Below the pieces are notes generated by a model. The model did not search any database. It was not told where the DNA came from and worked only from the letters and a program-made list of their open reading frames with translations. DNA of 26,294 nucleotides from JBCCCJ01 sp039029315 (GTDB lineage: Bacteria; Bacteroidota; Bacteroidia; J057), in assembly GCA_039029315.1 (NCBI GenBank), contig JBCCGK010000140.1:1-26294 (forward strand). The letters run 5' to 3'. Made by a program: the position numbers and the translations under genes. Below, in pieces: positions 16,725-24,608 of this stretch. Positions within the stretch are counted from its first letter, which is position 1. The number at the start of each line of letters is the position of its first letter.

Positions 16725-17654
16725 TCAATCAAAGGTTACCAAACTCAGACCTGCGAACAGAGTCATTCCTGCTCGCTGGGAATAGTTGATGGTTGTCTCC
16801 TGCAACCTCAGTTCATAGTATCTAAGCGGCAATCCCAGCCCCAGAGAGAATTTCAGATTGTTTCCCAGAAAATAATGAAAACTTAGATCTGACTGGATGG
16901 AGAAAATGGTGTGGTACAATGGATCATCTGGATCTTGTACTTTTTGATAGGACAGAGAGTAGGAATCAAACATTCCGGAGAGTGAAACATAGGATTTCGG
17001 AGAAAGATTTTGCCATAGGCTAATACTTGCTGGAAAAAGAATCTCCATGCCTCTCAGGTCGTTTTGAATGCTGAGATTGAGGATCGGAAAGCTCAGAAGT
17101 CTTCCCTCCAACCAGTTCATGTATAGTCCAAAACCATAACTGAGCTGTTGGCTGTGTTGTTTTTGGACATAGCTGAGAACACCAAAAAACAGATCTGCCC
17201 GCAGTTGATCTCCTCCAAAGTCATCCGAAAAGCTAAGTTCTGCCACATTGGTTAACCTCCAGCTTGGCGATAGTTGTACTCCTATTCCAGCTGAAAGGGC
17301 TCCAAGGCTAAAGTCAGGAAAATCATAATAGGAGGTGGGGATCAATGAAAAGGCAGGATTCGATGCTGCCTGATCAGGGAAAGCCTGTATGCTGGTATGG
17401 CTGACAAACACCTCATAGAACATCTCTGCCCGATTGCCCAGGGCATGTCCCACATTGAGGGTGAGGGACATATTTCTGGCATTGGCATCTACCTGATCCA
17501 GCTCCGGCAATTCTTCTGATACATATTTGCTTTTTGCAACAGATCCGAGCTGAAGTTGGAGAATAGGTATTTCTTCCTGGGCCAGGAGGATCACAGGAGA
17601 ATAGCAAAAGGACAGGAAGGCAAATAGAACGGAGAGTTTGTTGATCAATTTCAT
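16725..17654 (-). CDS. Predicted outer-membrane beta-barrel protein of unknown function
   Basis: 309 residues with a signal peptide of about 25 residues (SFCYSPVILLAQ, then EEIP). The mature part is a series of alternating hydrophobic/polar stretches typical of beta-barrel strands: MSLTLNVGHAL, MFYEVFVSH, FSLGALSAGIGVQL, AELSFSDDFG, DLFFGVLSYV, SYGFGLYMNWL, SYVSLSGMFDSY, LSFHYFLGNNLKFSLGLGLPLRYYELRL and AGMTLFAGLSLV. I do not recognise a specific family; it could belong to the DUF6268-like barrels of Bacteroidota. It converges with the sulfatase gene (44 bp between stops). It lies downstream of the GH127 gene on the same strand, but the 569-bp repeat-rich gap argues against one transcript. 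Confidence 0.75.
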   Translation of the reverse strand: MKLINKLSVLFAFLSFCYSPVILLAQEEIPILQLQLGSVAKSKYVSEELPELDQVDANARNMSLTLNVGHALGNRAEMFYEVFVSHTSIQAFPDQAASNPAFSLIPTSYYDFPDFSLGALSAGIGVQLSPSWRLTNVAELSFSDDFGGDQLRADLFFGVLSYVQKQHSQQLSYGFGLYMNWLEGRLLSFPILNLSIQNDLRGMEILFPASISLWQNLSPKSYVSLSGMFDSYSLSYQKVQDPDDPLYHTIFSIQSDLSFHYFLGNNLKFSLGLGLPLRYYELRLQETTINYSQRAGMTLFAGLSLVTFD

Positions 17655-17761
17655 CGAGGGAAAGATCGATACTCAGCCCCAGTTAGGAGTGGTCCAATCT
17701 GGACTTTTTGAACGCAGAGACAGGAAGGCCACCGAGGTCTTGTATAAGGTGATCCTGGATA

Positions 17762-17801
17762 TCTCGCCAAATCCAGTAAACATGCACTGGATTTGGTGAG
17801 A
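17762..17801. repeat. 40-bp palindrome, copy B (TCTCGCCAAA / TTTGGTGAGA ends)
   Basis: The 16-nt left arm (17762-17777) pairs with the right arm (17786-17801) over its full length, with one G-T wobble, around the loop AAACATGC. The outer 10 bp on each side match copy A at 3310-3349 except for one base, and both elements are exactly 40 bp. The centres differ. No ATPase gene or remnant lies beside this copy. Confidence 0.7.
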
Positions 17802-17906
17802 CATAGCTGGCACTCGTATAAGTCATGAAGTGCTCTTTCCGACATCTTTCCTCTATCCTTGGGGAGTAATACAATGGACTTGATAGATTCTTCAGGTTAG
17901 TTGTAA

Positions 17907-18042
17907 AGACAGAAGGCGTTTTTCTGCCTTGGAAGACAGAAGGCGTTTTTCTGCCTTGGAAGACAGAAGGCGTTTTTCCGCCTTGGAAGACGTAACACGT
18001 TTTTCAGTGTTTTTCAGACGTAACGCGTTTTTCTGCCCTGAT
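17907..18042. repeat. Tandem 27-bp repeat array, three A-type and two diverged B-type units
   Basis: Units at 17907-17933, 17934-17960 and 17961-17987 are 27 bp and identical except for one base in the third. Each begins AGACAGAAGGCG and contains a stem AAGGC/GCCTT around a T-rich loop. Two further units (17988-18015 and 18016-18042) begin AGACGTAAC; the first of these has the stem AACAC/GTGTT in the same place. There are no spacers, so this is not a CRISPR array. Confidence 0.85.
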
Positions 18043-18066
18043 TCCATCCCGCAAACGCGTCACGTC
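18017..18066. repeat. Inverted repeat with 14-bp arms, one mismatch
   Basis: GACGTAACGCGTTT (18017-18030) pairs with AAACGCGTCACGTC (18053-18066) except for one A-C mismatch, which is a G-U wobble in minus-strand RNA. The loop is 22 nt. The right arm is an inverted copy of the start of the B-type repeat unit. It lies downstream of the minus-strand GH127 gene, but no U-run follows. Confidence 0.6.
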
Positions 18067-18223
18067 CAGGCTTATAAGCCGGAAAAATTGGGAGCAGGGC
18101 TCAGGGAATAAAAGAAGAATCAATTGCGATTGAAAAGCCCCCCATTTATGAAAATAGGATCTAGATATTGAAAAATTCTTCATTGCCCCCTTTCCCATCT
18201 TCAATCGAACATTGTCCTCGAAC

Positions 18224-20245
18224 TTATTTTCCCACTCCCAGCCAAACTGACATTGGGCTGATCTCCCGATGACTCCAGGCATAATAGGGAATGAGTTGAA
18301 TGGGGATTTTCTTCTTTTTGTTGCCATCCATATATCGTCCCTGCCCTGTTAGAACCGATATTCCTTGCAAGAGGTCCGATTGAAAACTTGCCTGAAGCGG
18401 CTTTCTGCTACTTAGTTGCAGGTCAAGAGCATGTCCTTGATGATCTACTCCTTCTGCACAATAAATCAGGGGTCCTCTCTGAACAGCAATTTTTCCTGTA
18501 TTGGCTTTCACCTTCTCATGACTGACAATGTTCCTGGCTTCCATTGGGAATGTTATCTCAATTTTGTCGCCCTTTTTCCAATGATCAGACAAGATCGCAT
18601 AGCCTTTTTCCATTCTATATGCCACCTCCATTCCATTCACTTGAATACGGGTCCTTTTGGAAGTCTCTTTGGTAAATCGGTAGAGATCGCTGGGTACTGG
18701 ATCATTCATCGACCATCCAGGAATGCGAATCATCAAATCGGCCTGAATTTCATCAGTATTCTTGATGTCTATGATCACACTGCCATCCCAGGGATATTGG
18801 GTTGTCTGTTCGAGTTTCATGTTTTTTCCCTGAACTTCGATCTCAGTCGTATTATTCATGAACAGATTCACATAGACCTGATCCTCATTCACCGCATAGG
18901 TATATCCTGCTACTGATGGGACAAAACGAGACAGATTGGAGGGACAACACGAGCAATTGAACCAATCACTTCTGCAATTGGCTCCCTGATTGAACATTGA
19001 TTCCCCATCAAAAACCAGTGGATTGGGATAGAAAAACTTATCTCCCTCCAAAGACAATCCGGCCATCAAACCATTGTATAGACTGCGTTCCAGGACATCC
19101 ATATATTTGGCATCTCCATGAAGCAAGAACATTCTGTGATTCCAGTACACATTGGCAATAGCTGCACAAGTCTCTGCATAGGCATCATTGGGCAGAGAAT
19201 AGGGCACATCGAAGCCTTCTATCCCATGTCCAGCCCCCAATCCTCCTGTCACATACATCTTTTTGCTGACAATGTTCTCCCAAATTCTGTCCGCAGCTGC
19301 CAAATACTGTTTGTCGTCCATGATGGCTGCAATATCCGCCATGGCAGCATACATATATCCAGCTCTTACCGAATGACCGACCGCCTCCGATTGCTCTACG
19401 ACAGGCTTGTGATCCTGAGAATATGCATCAAAATCCAGCCCTACCAGAACGGTATTGTCATTGTAATTGTTTCCATATTCTCTCAGACCTCTCCCCCTCC
19501 TGTCCAAAAACAGCTTGGCCAGTTCCAGATAGTTGTCGTTGCCCGTAACACGATATAGTTTGACCAAACCCAACTCAATTTCCTGATGTCCGGGATAGTA
19601 CTCATTCCCGTCTTCCACACAGATTTTGTAAATCAGGTCCGCATTTTTGGTTGCGATGTTCAGAAAATCCTTGGTACCTGTTGCCTGATAATGCGCCACT
19701 GCGGCTTCATACATATGCCCAGAATTGTACAACTCATGGCTAAACTGGGAACCAGTCCATTGATGTCCATCTTTGGAATAGGAACAACATGTCATCTCTG
19801 CATACTCATTTGCTTTGAGCGACCAGGCTGTATACAAATATCCATCTGCTTCCTGAGCAGCAGCCAGATAGGAGACCAGTTTGTCCACGTAGGCCCGCAT
19901 CTCTGGATCCTTCTCTGTCATCAAGCTATAAGAAGCTCCTTCCAGAATTTTGTACACATCCGAATCATCAAATCCATATTGTCCCTTGAATTCACCAACA
20001 TCCAATCCCCCGGCAAATCTGAAATTATTCACCCGACCTGTCTCTTCACATTTTTTGAACGCATAAGGAATGGTCACCTTGGTCGCAGTTGTAACTCTGT
20101 TTTTCCAAAACCCATCTTTGAGTTGCACTTGTGTAAAATCAACCGGCCTGATTGGATAGTCTGAACTGAGTGTCTGTGCAAGGCCTGTCTGGATACAGCT
20201 GAGAAGGATCGCAATGGATACCAATTGTCTGACAAAAATTCTCAT
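18224..20245 (-). CDS. GH127-type beta-L-arabinofuranosidase (DUF1680 family)
   Basis: 673 residues with a signal peptide ending near GLAQ (about 24). The (alpha/alpha)6 catalytic domain shows FRFAGG, GQYGFDDSDVYKILEGA, HELYNSGHMYEAAVAHY and GYMYAAMADIAA. The cysteine-based active centre of the family is intact by comparison with HypBA1: Glu343 as the likely acid/base, Glu358 and Cys360 in YAETCA, and Cys433-Cys434 in NCSCCPSN, with Cys433 the likely nucleophile and the set binding zinc. The C-terminal beta-sandwich follows (RIPGW, AVQRGPLIYCAEG). Family members release beta-L-arabinofuranose; some relatives act on other sugars, so exact specificity is open. It is transcribed alone on the minus strand. 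The downstream DNA is full of repeats and the upstream 820 bp are non-coding. Confidence 0.93.
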   Translation of the reverse strand: MRIFVRQLVSIAILLSCIQTGLAQTLSSDYPIRPVDFTQVQLKDGFWKNRVTTATKVTIPYAFKKCEETGRVNNFRFAGGLDVGEFKGQYGFDDSDVYKILEGASYSLMTEKDPEMRAYVDKLVSYLAAAQEADGYLYTAWSLKANEYAEMTCCSYSKDGHQWTGSQFSHELYNSGHMYEAAVAHYQATGTKDFLNIATKNADLIYKICVEDGNEYYPGHQEIELGLVKLYRVTGNDNYLELAKLFLDRRGRGLREYGNNYNDNTVLVGLDFDAYSQDHKPVVEQSEAVGHSVRAGYMYAAMADIAAIMDDKQYLAAADRIWENIVSKKMYVTGGLGAGHGIEGFDVPYSLPNDAYAETCAAIANVYWNHRMFLLHGDAKYMDVLERSLYNGLMAGLSLEGDKFFYPNPLVFDGESMFNQGANCRSDWFNCSCCPSNLSRFVPSVAGYTYAVNEDQVYVNLFMNNTTEIEVQGKNMKLEQTTQYPWDGSVIIDIKNTDEIQADLMIRIPGWSMNDPVPSDLYRFTKETSKRTRIQVNGMEVAYRMEKGYAILSDHWKKGDKIEITFPMEARNIVSHEKVKANTGKIAVQRGPLIYCAEGVDHQGHALDLQLSSRKPLQASFQSDLLQGISVLTGQGRYMDGNKKKKIPIQLIPYYAWSHREISPMSVWLGVGK

Positions 20246-21065
20246 AGTAGAAGGAGTTAGTTCTCAAAAAGTAATAGCTAATTCGTCCCGTGGAACATAG
20301 ATGGATACTTTCAGCTCGTATAGGGAGGAAGGGCTAAGAAATAGCTTGACTGTCATCATATCGTTTGTTTTGTCCCTTTTTCCCAAACTCAACTGCTAAA
20401 ATCTGCCATCTTAAGTGCCCAAACAACCGTCAATCTCAATGAGGGTTTGTCTGATCCTATCATTGCCATTGAAACCCATGAAGGTGTCGTATGCATGCTG
20501 TCCAGGCACTCCAATTTTTTCAATTCACCTTGCCCTCTTTCAATGGAAAATTCCTCCAGGAGGACTTGTGTGAAAAGATTCAAAGAAACGTAAGAATTGT
20601 TTGTTCGAACGTATTCGAAAGGAAAGATAGAATTTTTCTTCAATTGATTGAGGGGCAAACTATTCCATTGCCCGAACAAAGGACCAAAAACATTCAACAA
20701 TCAGCTCAGCATCCCTTATGTTGGTTCCTTCGGCTTGCCTAGCGAGAGGTGTGGTCCCGACACCATTCTTCTCAGATCCACTATTCCTCATCTGGATACT
20801 GAGTATGATGGCTAGGTGAACATCGGATGTAAACCCTTGAATCTCGCCCGCCTTCGTGCATGGCAAACAACAAACCGATTGTCTATCAAATCCTTGGAAA
20901 ATTGATTTGCATTCACCACACAGATCTTTTCATTCCAATTATTGGAGATATTCTGCTTTCCAAATATTTTGACCCAGACAGTGCAATAATTTCGCCCCAT
21001 ACCAACTCAATGAAACAGCTGGACGTTGACAACATATCACCACATATCTAACTGTCCGAATCATC
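20246..21065. other. 820-bp region without a convincing gene
   Basis: This lies between divergently transcribed GH127 and beta-barrel genes and should hold their promoters. Several overlapping frames of 60-103 codons exist on both strands at 20389-21000, but none has a signal peptide, a family motif or a clear advantage over its competitors. An 8-bp palindrome GTTCGAAC occurs at 20603-20610. The coding-like look in more than one frame could mean an old, decayed gene. Confidence 0.5.
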
Positions 21066-21782
21066 ATGAAAAGTTTCCTATCTTTCTTCTTGTCCATACT
21101 CCTTTGTTTCTCAGCATTTTCTCAGGAAAATGATTTCGTAAGCTTTGGGTTAGAAATCAATCCCAGAATCTCCATGCAGCGATTTGAGCAACCCCTTCTG
21201 GCAACGTCCGGGATTTCGCATGGGGGCAGCATTTCTGGCGTTGCGTATATGAATCTTGCCCCTGGGATTGAAATCAAAACAGGTCTCAATGTATCGCTCA
21301 TCAGAATTGATCAAACAGATTATTCATTCGCCTTTCCTTGCGATGTAACGAGCTCAGGCTTTGGCAACCCAAAAGCCTCATGGATTCACACCAAATCCAA
21401 TCAATTTTATGTCGGGATGCCAATTTCACTCAAAATGAACCTAAGCAAGAAAAAATCTCATCCCTACATCAGTCTTGGAGGGGAGGCACTTGTTCATCTC
21501 GCAAGCGTTCAAAATATTGTGGCACATGAATGTGGGGCTAGCGAAGGCACGAAAATCCAGAATGAAATAAGAGAGAATGCTCCCATTTTGTTCATTGCAA
21601 ATTTGGGCCTTGGGTATGAGTGCATCAGAGAAAATAAAACTGATCTTTATATGGGCCTTGTTGCCGGGCATACACTGAATCCCACCTATTCGGAAATTTC
21701 TAATTTCCTCAATCTCGACGATGGATTCAACAATAGTCGAATTCTGACATTGGGCATCGTTTCCGGGATCAGGTTCAAGTAA
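21066..21782 (+). CDS. Outer-membrane beta-barrel protein (PorT/OMP_b-brl_2-like)
   Basis: 238 residues. The signal peptide MKSFLSFFLSILLCFSAFSQ is followed by a mature part of alternating strands: FVSFGLEINPRISM, GGSISGVAYMNL, GIEIKTGLNVSLIRI, QFYVGMPISLKMNL, PYISLGGEALVHL, FIANLGLGYEC, DLYMGLVAGHTLNP and a final ILTLGIVSGIRFK. The pattern and length match small eight-stranded Bacteroidota barrels of the PF13568 type. No function can be assigned. A strong rho-independent terminator 75 bp after the stop shows that it ends its own transcript, separate from the esterase gene. Confidence 0.8.
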   Translation: MKSFLSFFLSILLCFSAFSQENDFVSFGLEINPRISMQRFEQPLLATSGISHGGSISGVAYMNLAPGIEIKTGLNVSLIRIDQTDYSFAFPCDVTSSGFGNPKASWIHTKSNQFYVGMPISLKMNLSKKKSHPYISLGGEALVHLASVQNIVAHECGASEGTKIQNEIRENAPILFIANLGLGYECIRENKTDLYMGLVAGHTLNPTYSEISNFLNLDDGFNNSRILTLGIVSGIRFK

Positions 21783-21856
21783 AAACGATATTGATCTACC
21801 GCCTGTTTGTGTAAAAGAGAACAAAAAACATCACAGCTCAGGCCAGGGAATATTAT

Positions 21857-21893
21857 GGGAAGCAGGCTTCGGCCTGTTTCCTATATTTTTTTT
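21857..21893 (+). terminator. Rho-independent terminator
   Basis: GGAAGCAGGC (21858-21867) pairs with GCCTGTTTCC (21872-21881) with one G-U, closed by a TTCG tetraloop and followed by TATATTTTTTTT. This is a textbook intrinsic terminator for the beta-barrel gene on the plus strand. Confidence 0.88.
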
Positions 21894-21918
21894 CAGTCTA
21901 CCGTCTTGAATCTTGTCT

Positions 21919-21926
21919 TATTTTTG
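21919..21926 (+). promoter_or_regulatory. Possible Bacteroidota -7 promoter box (TATTTTTG)
   Basis: This is an exact match to TAnnTTTG, located after the terminator and about 50 bp before the preferred esterase start at 21976. The -33 TTTG box is not clear; TTTC at 21891-21894 is the nearest candidate. Confidence 0.35.
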
Positions 21927-21975
21927 ACATTGATCTTGTTCTTCCCGAATGTCAAAGACTAACTCCATTCTTCCA

Positions 21976-22794
21976 ATGAAATTCCTTCTTACTTTTTTCC
22001 TCCTTCCTTGTCTGGTGTTTGGACAAACAGATTCATCAAGCCCCTTTTCCATAGGAGAAGTTCTCAACCTGAAATCAAGCATTCTGTCCGAAAACCGTAC
22101 ACTCAATGTGTATCTTCCGTATGGATATGGCGAAGATTCTTCCCGTTCTTATCCGGTGATTTATCTCCTGGATGGTTCTGCCAATGAAGATTTCATCCAC
22201 ATAGCAGGTCTGGTTCAATTTGGGAACTTCCCATGGGTCGCCCTTTTGCCACCTTCTATCCTGGTGGGAATTGCCAATACTGATAGAAAACGTGATTTTA
22301 CCTATCCTACCAAGATAGAGAAAGACAAACAGAGTTTTCCTTCACAGGGAGGTTCTGCAGCCTTTATCCAATATCTTGAACAAGAAGTACAGCCATTGAT
22401 AGAGCAAACCTATCAGACAACTTCTACCAAAACCCTGATTGGACAGTCTCTGGGAGGATTGCTGGGGACCGAAATTCTTCTGAAGCATCCTCAGCTTTTC
22501 ACACACTACATCATTGTCAGTCCAAGTTTGTGGTGGGACAATGAATCTCTCCTCACAGCAGACATTGGCTGGCTGACACAATCACAGGAGAATCCGGTGG
22601 GGGTGTATCTGGCGGTAGGCAAGGAAGGAGAAATCATGGAACGAGATACCAAACAACTGGCTGATTTGCTGGAGGCAGGCAATGGGCAATCCCTGCACCT
22701 TCACTTCGACTATTTGAAGGAGCTGAACCACGGCAACATTCTCCACCAGGCAGTATACCGGGCTTTCGATCATCTGTTTGGGAAGTCTGACTAA
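21976..22794 (+). CDS. Secreted alpha/beta-hydrolase esterase (PF00756, IroE/BesA-like)
   Basis: 272 residues from the ATG at 21976. An in-frame ATG at 21949 exists, but the later one begins the signal peptide MKFLLTFFLLPCLVFGQ directly. The fold markers are NRTLNVYLPYGY, YPVIYLLDGS, ILVGIAN, the nucleophile elbow GQSLGG with Ser158, and the late ELNHGNILH with His252; an acidic residue in VGKEGE is the likely third member. This is the putative esterase family that includes ferri-siderophore esterases, feruloyl esterases and S-formylglutathione hydrolases. With glycan-degrading neighbours and a secretion signal, a carbohydrate esterase role is possible, as is siderophore ester hydrolysis. The stop codon TAA coincides with the left flank of a MITE-like element, so the insertion left the C-terminus intact. 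Confidence 0.9.
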   Translation: MKFLLTFFLLPCLVFGQTDSSSPFSIGEVLNLKSSILSENRTLNVYLPYGYGEDSSRSYPVIYLLDGSANEDFIHIAGLVQFGNFPWVALLPPSILVGIANTDRKRDFTYPTKIEKDKQSFPSQGGSAAFIQYLEQEVQPLIEQTYQTTSTKTLIGQSLGGLLGTEILLKHPQLFTHYIIVSPSLWWDNESLLTADIGWLTQSQENPVGVYLAVGKEGEIMERDTKQLADLLEAGNGQSLHLHFDYLKELNHGNILHQAVYRAFDHLFGKSD

Positions 22795-22955
22795 GAGACT
22801 GTTTGAACATCTGTCACTTATTTTTTGTATGCGTCTTTTTTCCTCATTCTGCGGCTTTTTTTGTTCTCATAGCCCCACTATGAGAACAAAAAAGAGCCTT
22901 GCCTGAGAAAAAAATACACCATAAAAATTCTCAGCACAGATTCCTAAACAGTCTC
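22795..22955. mobile_element. 161-bp MITE-like palindromic element with TAA flanks
   Basis: The terminal inverted repeats are GAGACTGTTT (22795-22804) and AAACAGTCTC (22946-22955). Similarity continues inward (ACATCTGT with ACAGAT), and TAA is directly repeated at 22792-22794 and 22956-22958. The centre is a perfect 16-bp stem (22857-22872 with 22878-22893) around CCCCA. It has no coding capacity. The GAG ends and the 3-bp TNA duplication resemble IS5-family elements of the IS1031 group, so it may be moved by such a transposase encoded elsewhere. Confidence 0.75.
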
Positions 22956-23072
22956 TAAAGCCCTAGGAGATGCTGGGAGGAGGAGGCCGAGAAGTTTCCA
23001 CTCCAAATTGCAGCTTCCTCGCACCCTCGATTATTCCGGGTTTTGGTTGATACGATTGCCCGTTTTGTATGA

Positions 23073-23102
23073 TTTGTTGGCGAAAAAAAAAGACCTACTT
23101 TG
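23073..23102 (+). promoter_or_regulatory. Possible Bacteroidota promoter upstream of oxidoreductase (3)
   Basis: TTTG at 23073-23076 is followed after 19 bp by TACTTTG at 23096-23102, close to the TTTG/TAnnTTTG consensus but one base short in the -7 box. It ends 37 bp before the ATG at 23140. This agrees with separate transcription from the esterase behind the MITE. Confidence 0.4.
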
Positions 23103-23139
23103 GTAGTCAGAATTCTCATCTGCTAACTATTCACTCTTT

Positions 23140-24519
23140 ATGAAAAAGCTATCTCGAAGATCCTTTGTCAAATCTACAGCTACGGCTTCTGCGGGCCTGA
23201 TGATTGTGCCACATATGATGAGTTATTCTCCTGCAAACAAACTCAATCTGGCATTTATTGGTGTAGGAGGAAGAGGAGGCCGCAACATCAAAAGCTGTGA
23301 TATCAAAACCAAAAAAGGAGTAGCTACGAACAATATTGTCGCACTCTGTGATGTCAGTGATGAACGTGCTGCCAATGGCTACAAGGCTTATCCGAAGGCC
23401 AAAAGATTTACAGATTTTCGGGAGATGTTCGACAAAATGGGCAAAGAAATCGATGCAGTTGTGATTTCTACTCCAGATCATACCCACTTTGCGGCAACGA
23501 TGGCTGCCATGGAACTTGGCAAGCATGTATATGTGGAAAAACCTCTGGCCCACAACATCTGGCAGTTGAGGACCTTAAAAAAGGCTGCCAAACATTATGA
23601 TGTGATCACCCAAATGGGAAATCAGGGCCATACAACAGAAGGGATTCGCCGAGTCAAGGAATGGTATGAAGCTGGTGTTTTAGGAGAAGTCACAGAAGTG
23701 ATTGCCTGGTTCAATGGGCCCCATTTTGCCAGAAATGCCTATTTCTACAAACCAGTCGAATTTCCTGTCAAAGCGGAAGCAGTTCCCAGTGGTCTGGACT
23801 GGGATAGTTGGCTTGGACCAGTCTCCATGCGCCCTTACAGCCAATATTACCTACCCAAACTCTGGCGAGGCTGGTATGAGTTTGGTGGAGCAGAACTGGG
23901 AGATTGGGCCTGTCATACGCTCGATGCCCCCTTTTGGACGTTGGATTTGGGCATGCCGACATCTGTGGATTCCTTGTATCGCTCCCCTACGCCACCGGAC
24001 AAGGATTTCATCTCTGATTCTTCCAGACTTCGATTCAACTTTCCTGCCAGAGGCGACAAAGCGGCTGTTACCCTGAACTGGTATGAAGGGGGGCTAAAAC
24101 CTCCAAGCAGACCTGAGTGGAACAGGAAAGACCTCCCCAAATCAGGGATGATCATGGTAGGATCAAAAGTTTCTCTTATGACTGGTGGCAGACCCAACAA
24201 ACCAGAGCTGTTGTTGCCAAAAAAGGAGTGGGAAGAGTTTCAGCGAAATATGCCCAAACAGACCATTCCCCGGGTAGCAGAAGAAGATCCGCAGGGAGAA
24301 TGGATTCGAGCCATCAAAAAAGAAGGACCGATGCCCGGATCTCAGTTTGAGTATGGAGCTTCCTTAACAGAAATGGCCCTCGTTGGGGTGCTGGCCCAGC
24401 GGTTTGGTGTCAGAATCGAGTATGATGCTGAACAGATGAAAGTAACGAATCATAAGGACTTTGATCAGTATATCAAGGAACCTGTACGAGAAGGCTGGGC
24501 ATATGGCGAAAATTTGTGA
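23140..24519 (+). CDS. Tat-exported Gfo/Idh/MocA family oxidoreductase (3)
   Basis: 459 residues. The Tat signal is LSRRSFVKS (Arg6-Arg7) followed by ATASAGLMIVP. The Rossmann motif GVGGRGG is at 41-47, followed by ALCDVS and ISTPDHTHF. Unlike the two upstream paralogues, this one keeps the canonical catalytic Glu133-Lys134-Pro135. The substrate domain has FGGAELGDWACHTLD with Asp255 and His259, the block shared with many secreted Bacteroidota and Planctomycetes members. Its likely role is NAD(P)-dependent oxidation of a sugar or a GH109-like glycosidase reaction in the periplasm. It appears to be transcribed alone from a promoter after the MITE and converges with the arylsulfatase gene (89 bp between the ends). 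Confidence 0.93.
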   Translation: MKKLSRRSFVKSTATASAGLMIVPHMMSYSPANKLNLAFIGVGGRGGRNIKSCDIKTKKGVATNNIVALCDVSDERAANGYKAYPKAKRFTDFREMFDKMGKEIDAVVISTPDHTHFAATMAAMELGKHVYVEKPLAHNIWQLRTLKKAAKHYDVITQMGNQGHTTEGIRRVKEWYEAGVLGEVTEVIAWFNGPHFARNAYFYKPVEFPVKAEAVPSGLDWDSWLGPVSMRPYSQYYLPKLWRGWYEFGGAELGDWACHTLDAPFWTLDLGMPTSVDSLYRSPTPPDKDFISDSSRLRFNFPARGDKAAVTLNWYEGGLKPPSRPEWNRKDLPKSGMIMVGSKVSLMTGGRPNKPELLLPKKEWEEFQRNMPKQTIPRVAEEDPQGEWIRAIKKEGPMPGSQFEYGASLTEMALVGVLAQRFGVRIEYDAEQMKVTNHKDFDQYIKEPVREGWAYGENL

Positions 24520-24548
24520 GTTCCCTACCAAATATGACAGCAGGGAAC
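24520..24548. terminator. Weak stem-loop between convergent genes
   Basis: GTTCCCT (24520-24526) and AGGGAAC (24542-24548) form a 7-bp stem right after the oxidoreductase stop. No T-run follows. It may be a minor terminator or chance. Confidence 0.25.
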
Positions 24549-24608
24549 AAGGCCAGCATTCAAGGGATTTTGGGAAAGGATTCATCTAGCTCATCCTCCC
24601 AATTCTGC

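Larger units (their letters stand above)
17655..18223. other. Repeat- and palindrome-rich intergenic region
   Basis: The 569 bp between the beta-barrel gene and the GH127 gene hold no convincing coding sequence. They contain a 40-bp palindrome (17762-17801), a 27-bp repeat array (17907-18042), an inverted pair (18017-18066) and a 12-bp palindrome GGCTTATAAGCC (18069-18080). Several short frames cross the array, but only because the repeat unit is a multiple of three and lacks stops. Confidence 0.7.

Noticed and set aside
17907..18042. CRISPR array
   Set aside because: The units are directly adjacent with no unique spacers, and no cas genes are in the window.
17929..18111. Small repetitive protein encoded across the 27-bp array
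   Set aside because: The frame is open only because the unit is a multiple of three; the stems show base-pair compensation and there is no signal or family motif.
19586..20164. 192-codon plus-strand frame inside the GH127 gene
   Set aside because: It is antisense to the conserved catalytic domain and its translation resembles no family.
20660..20866. Ankyrin-like minus-strand fragment (GVGTTPLARQAEG)
   Set aside because: Only one weak resemblance, no second repeat, and competing frames are equally open.
22795..22955. Simple intrinsic terminator of the esterase gene
   Set aside because: The palindrome spans 161 bp with terminal repeats and TAA flanks, and no T-run follows the central stem; a mobile element explains more.
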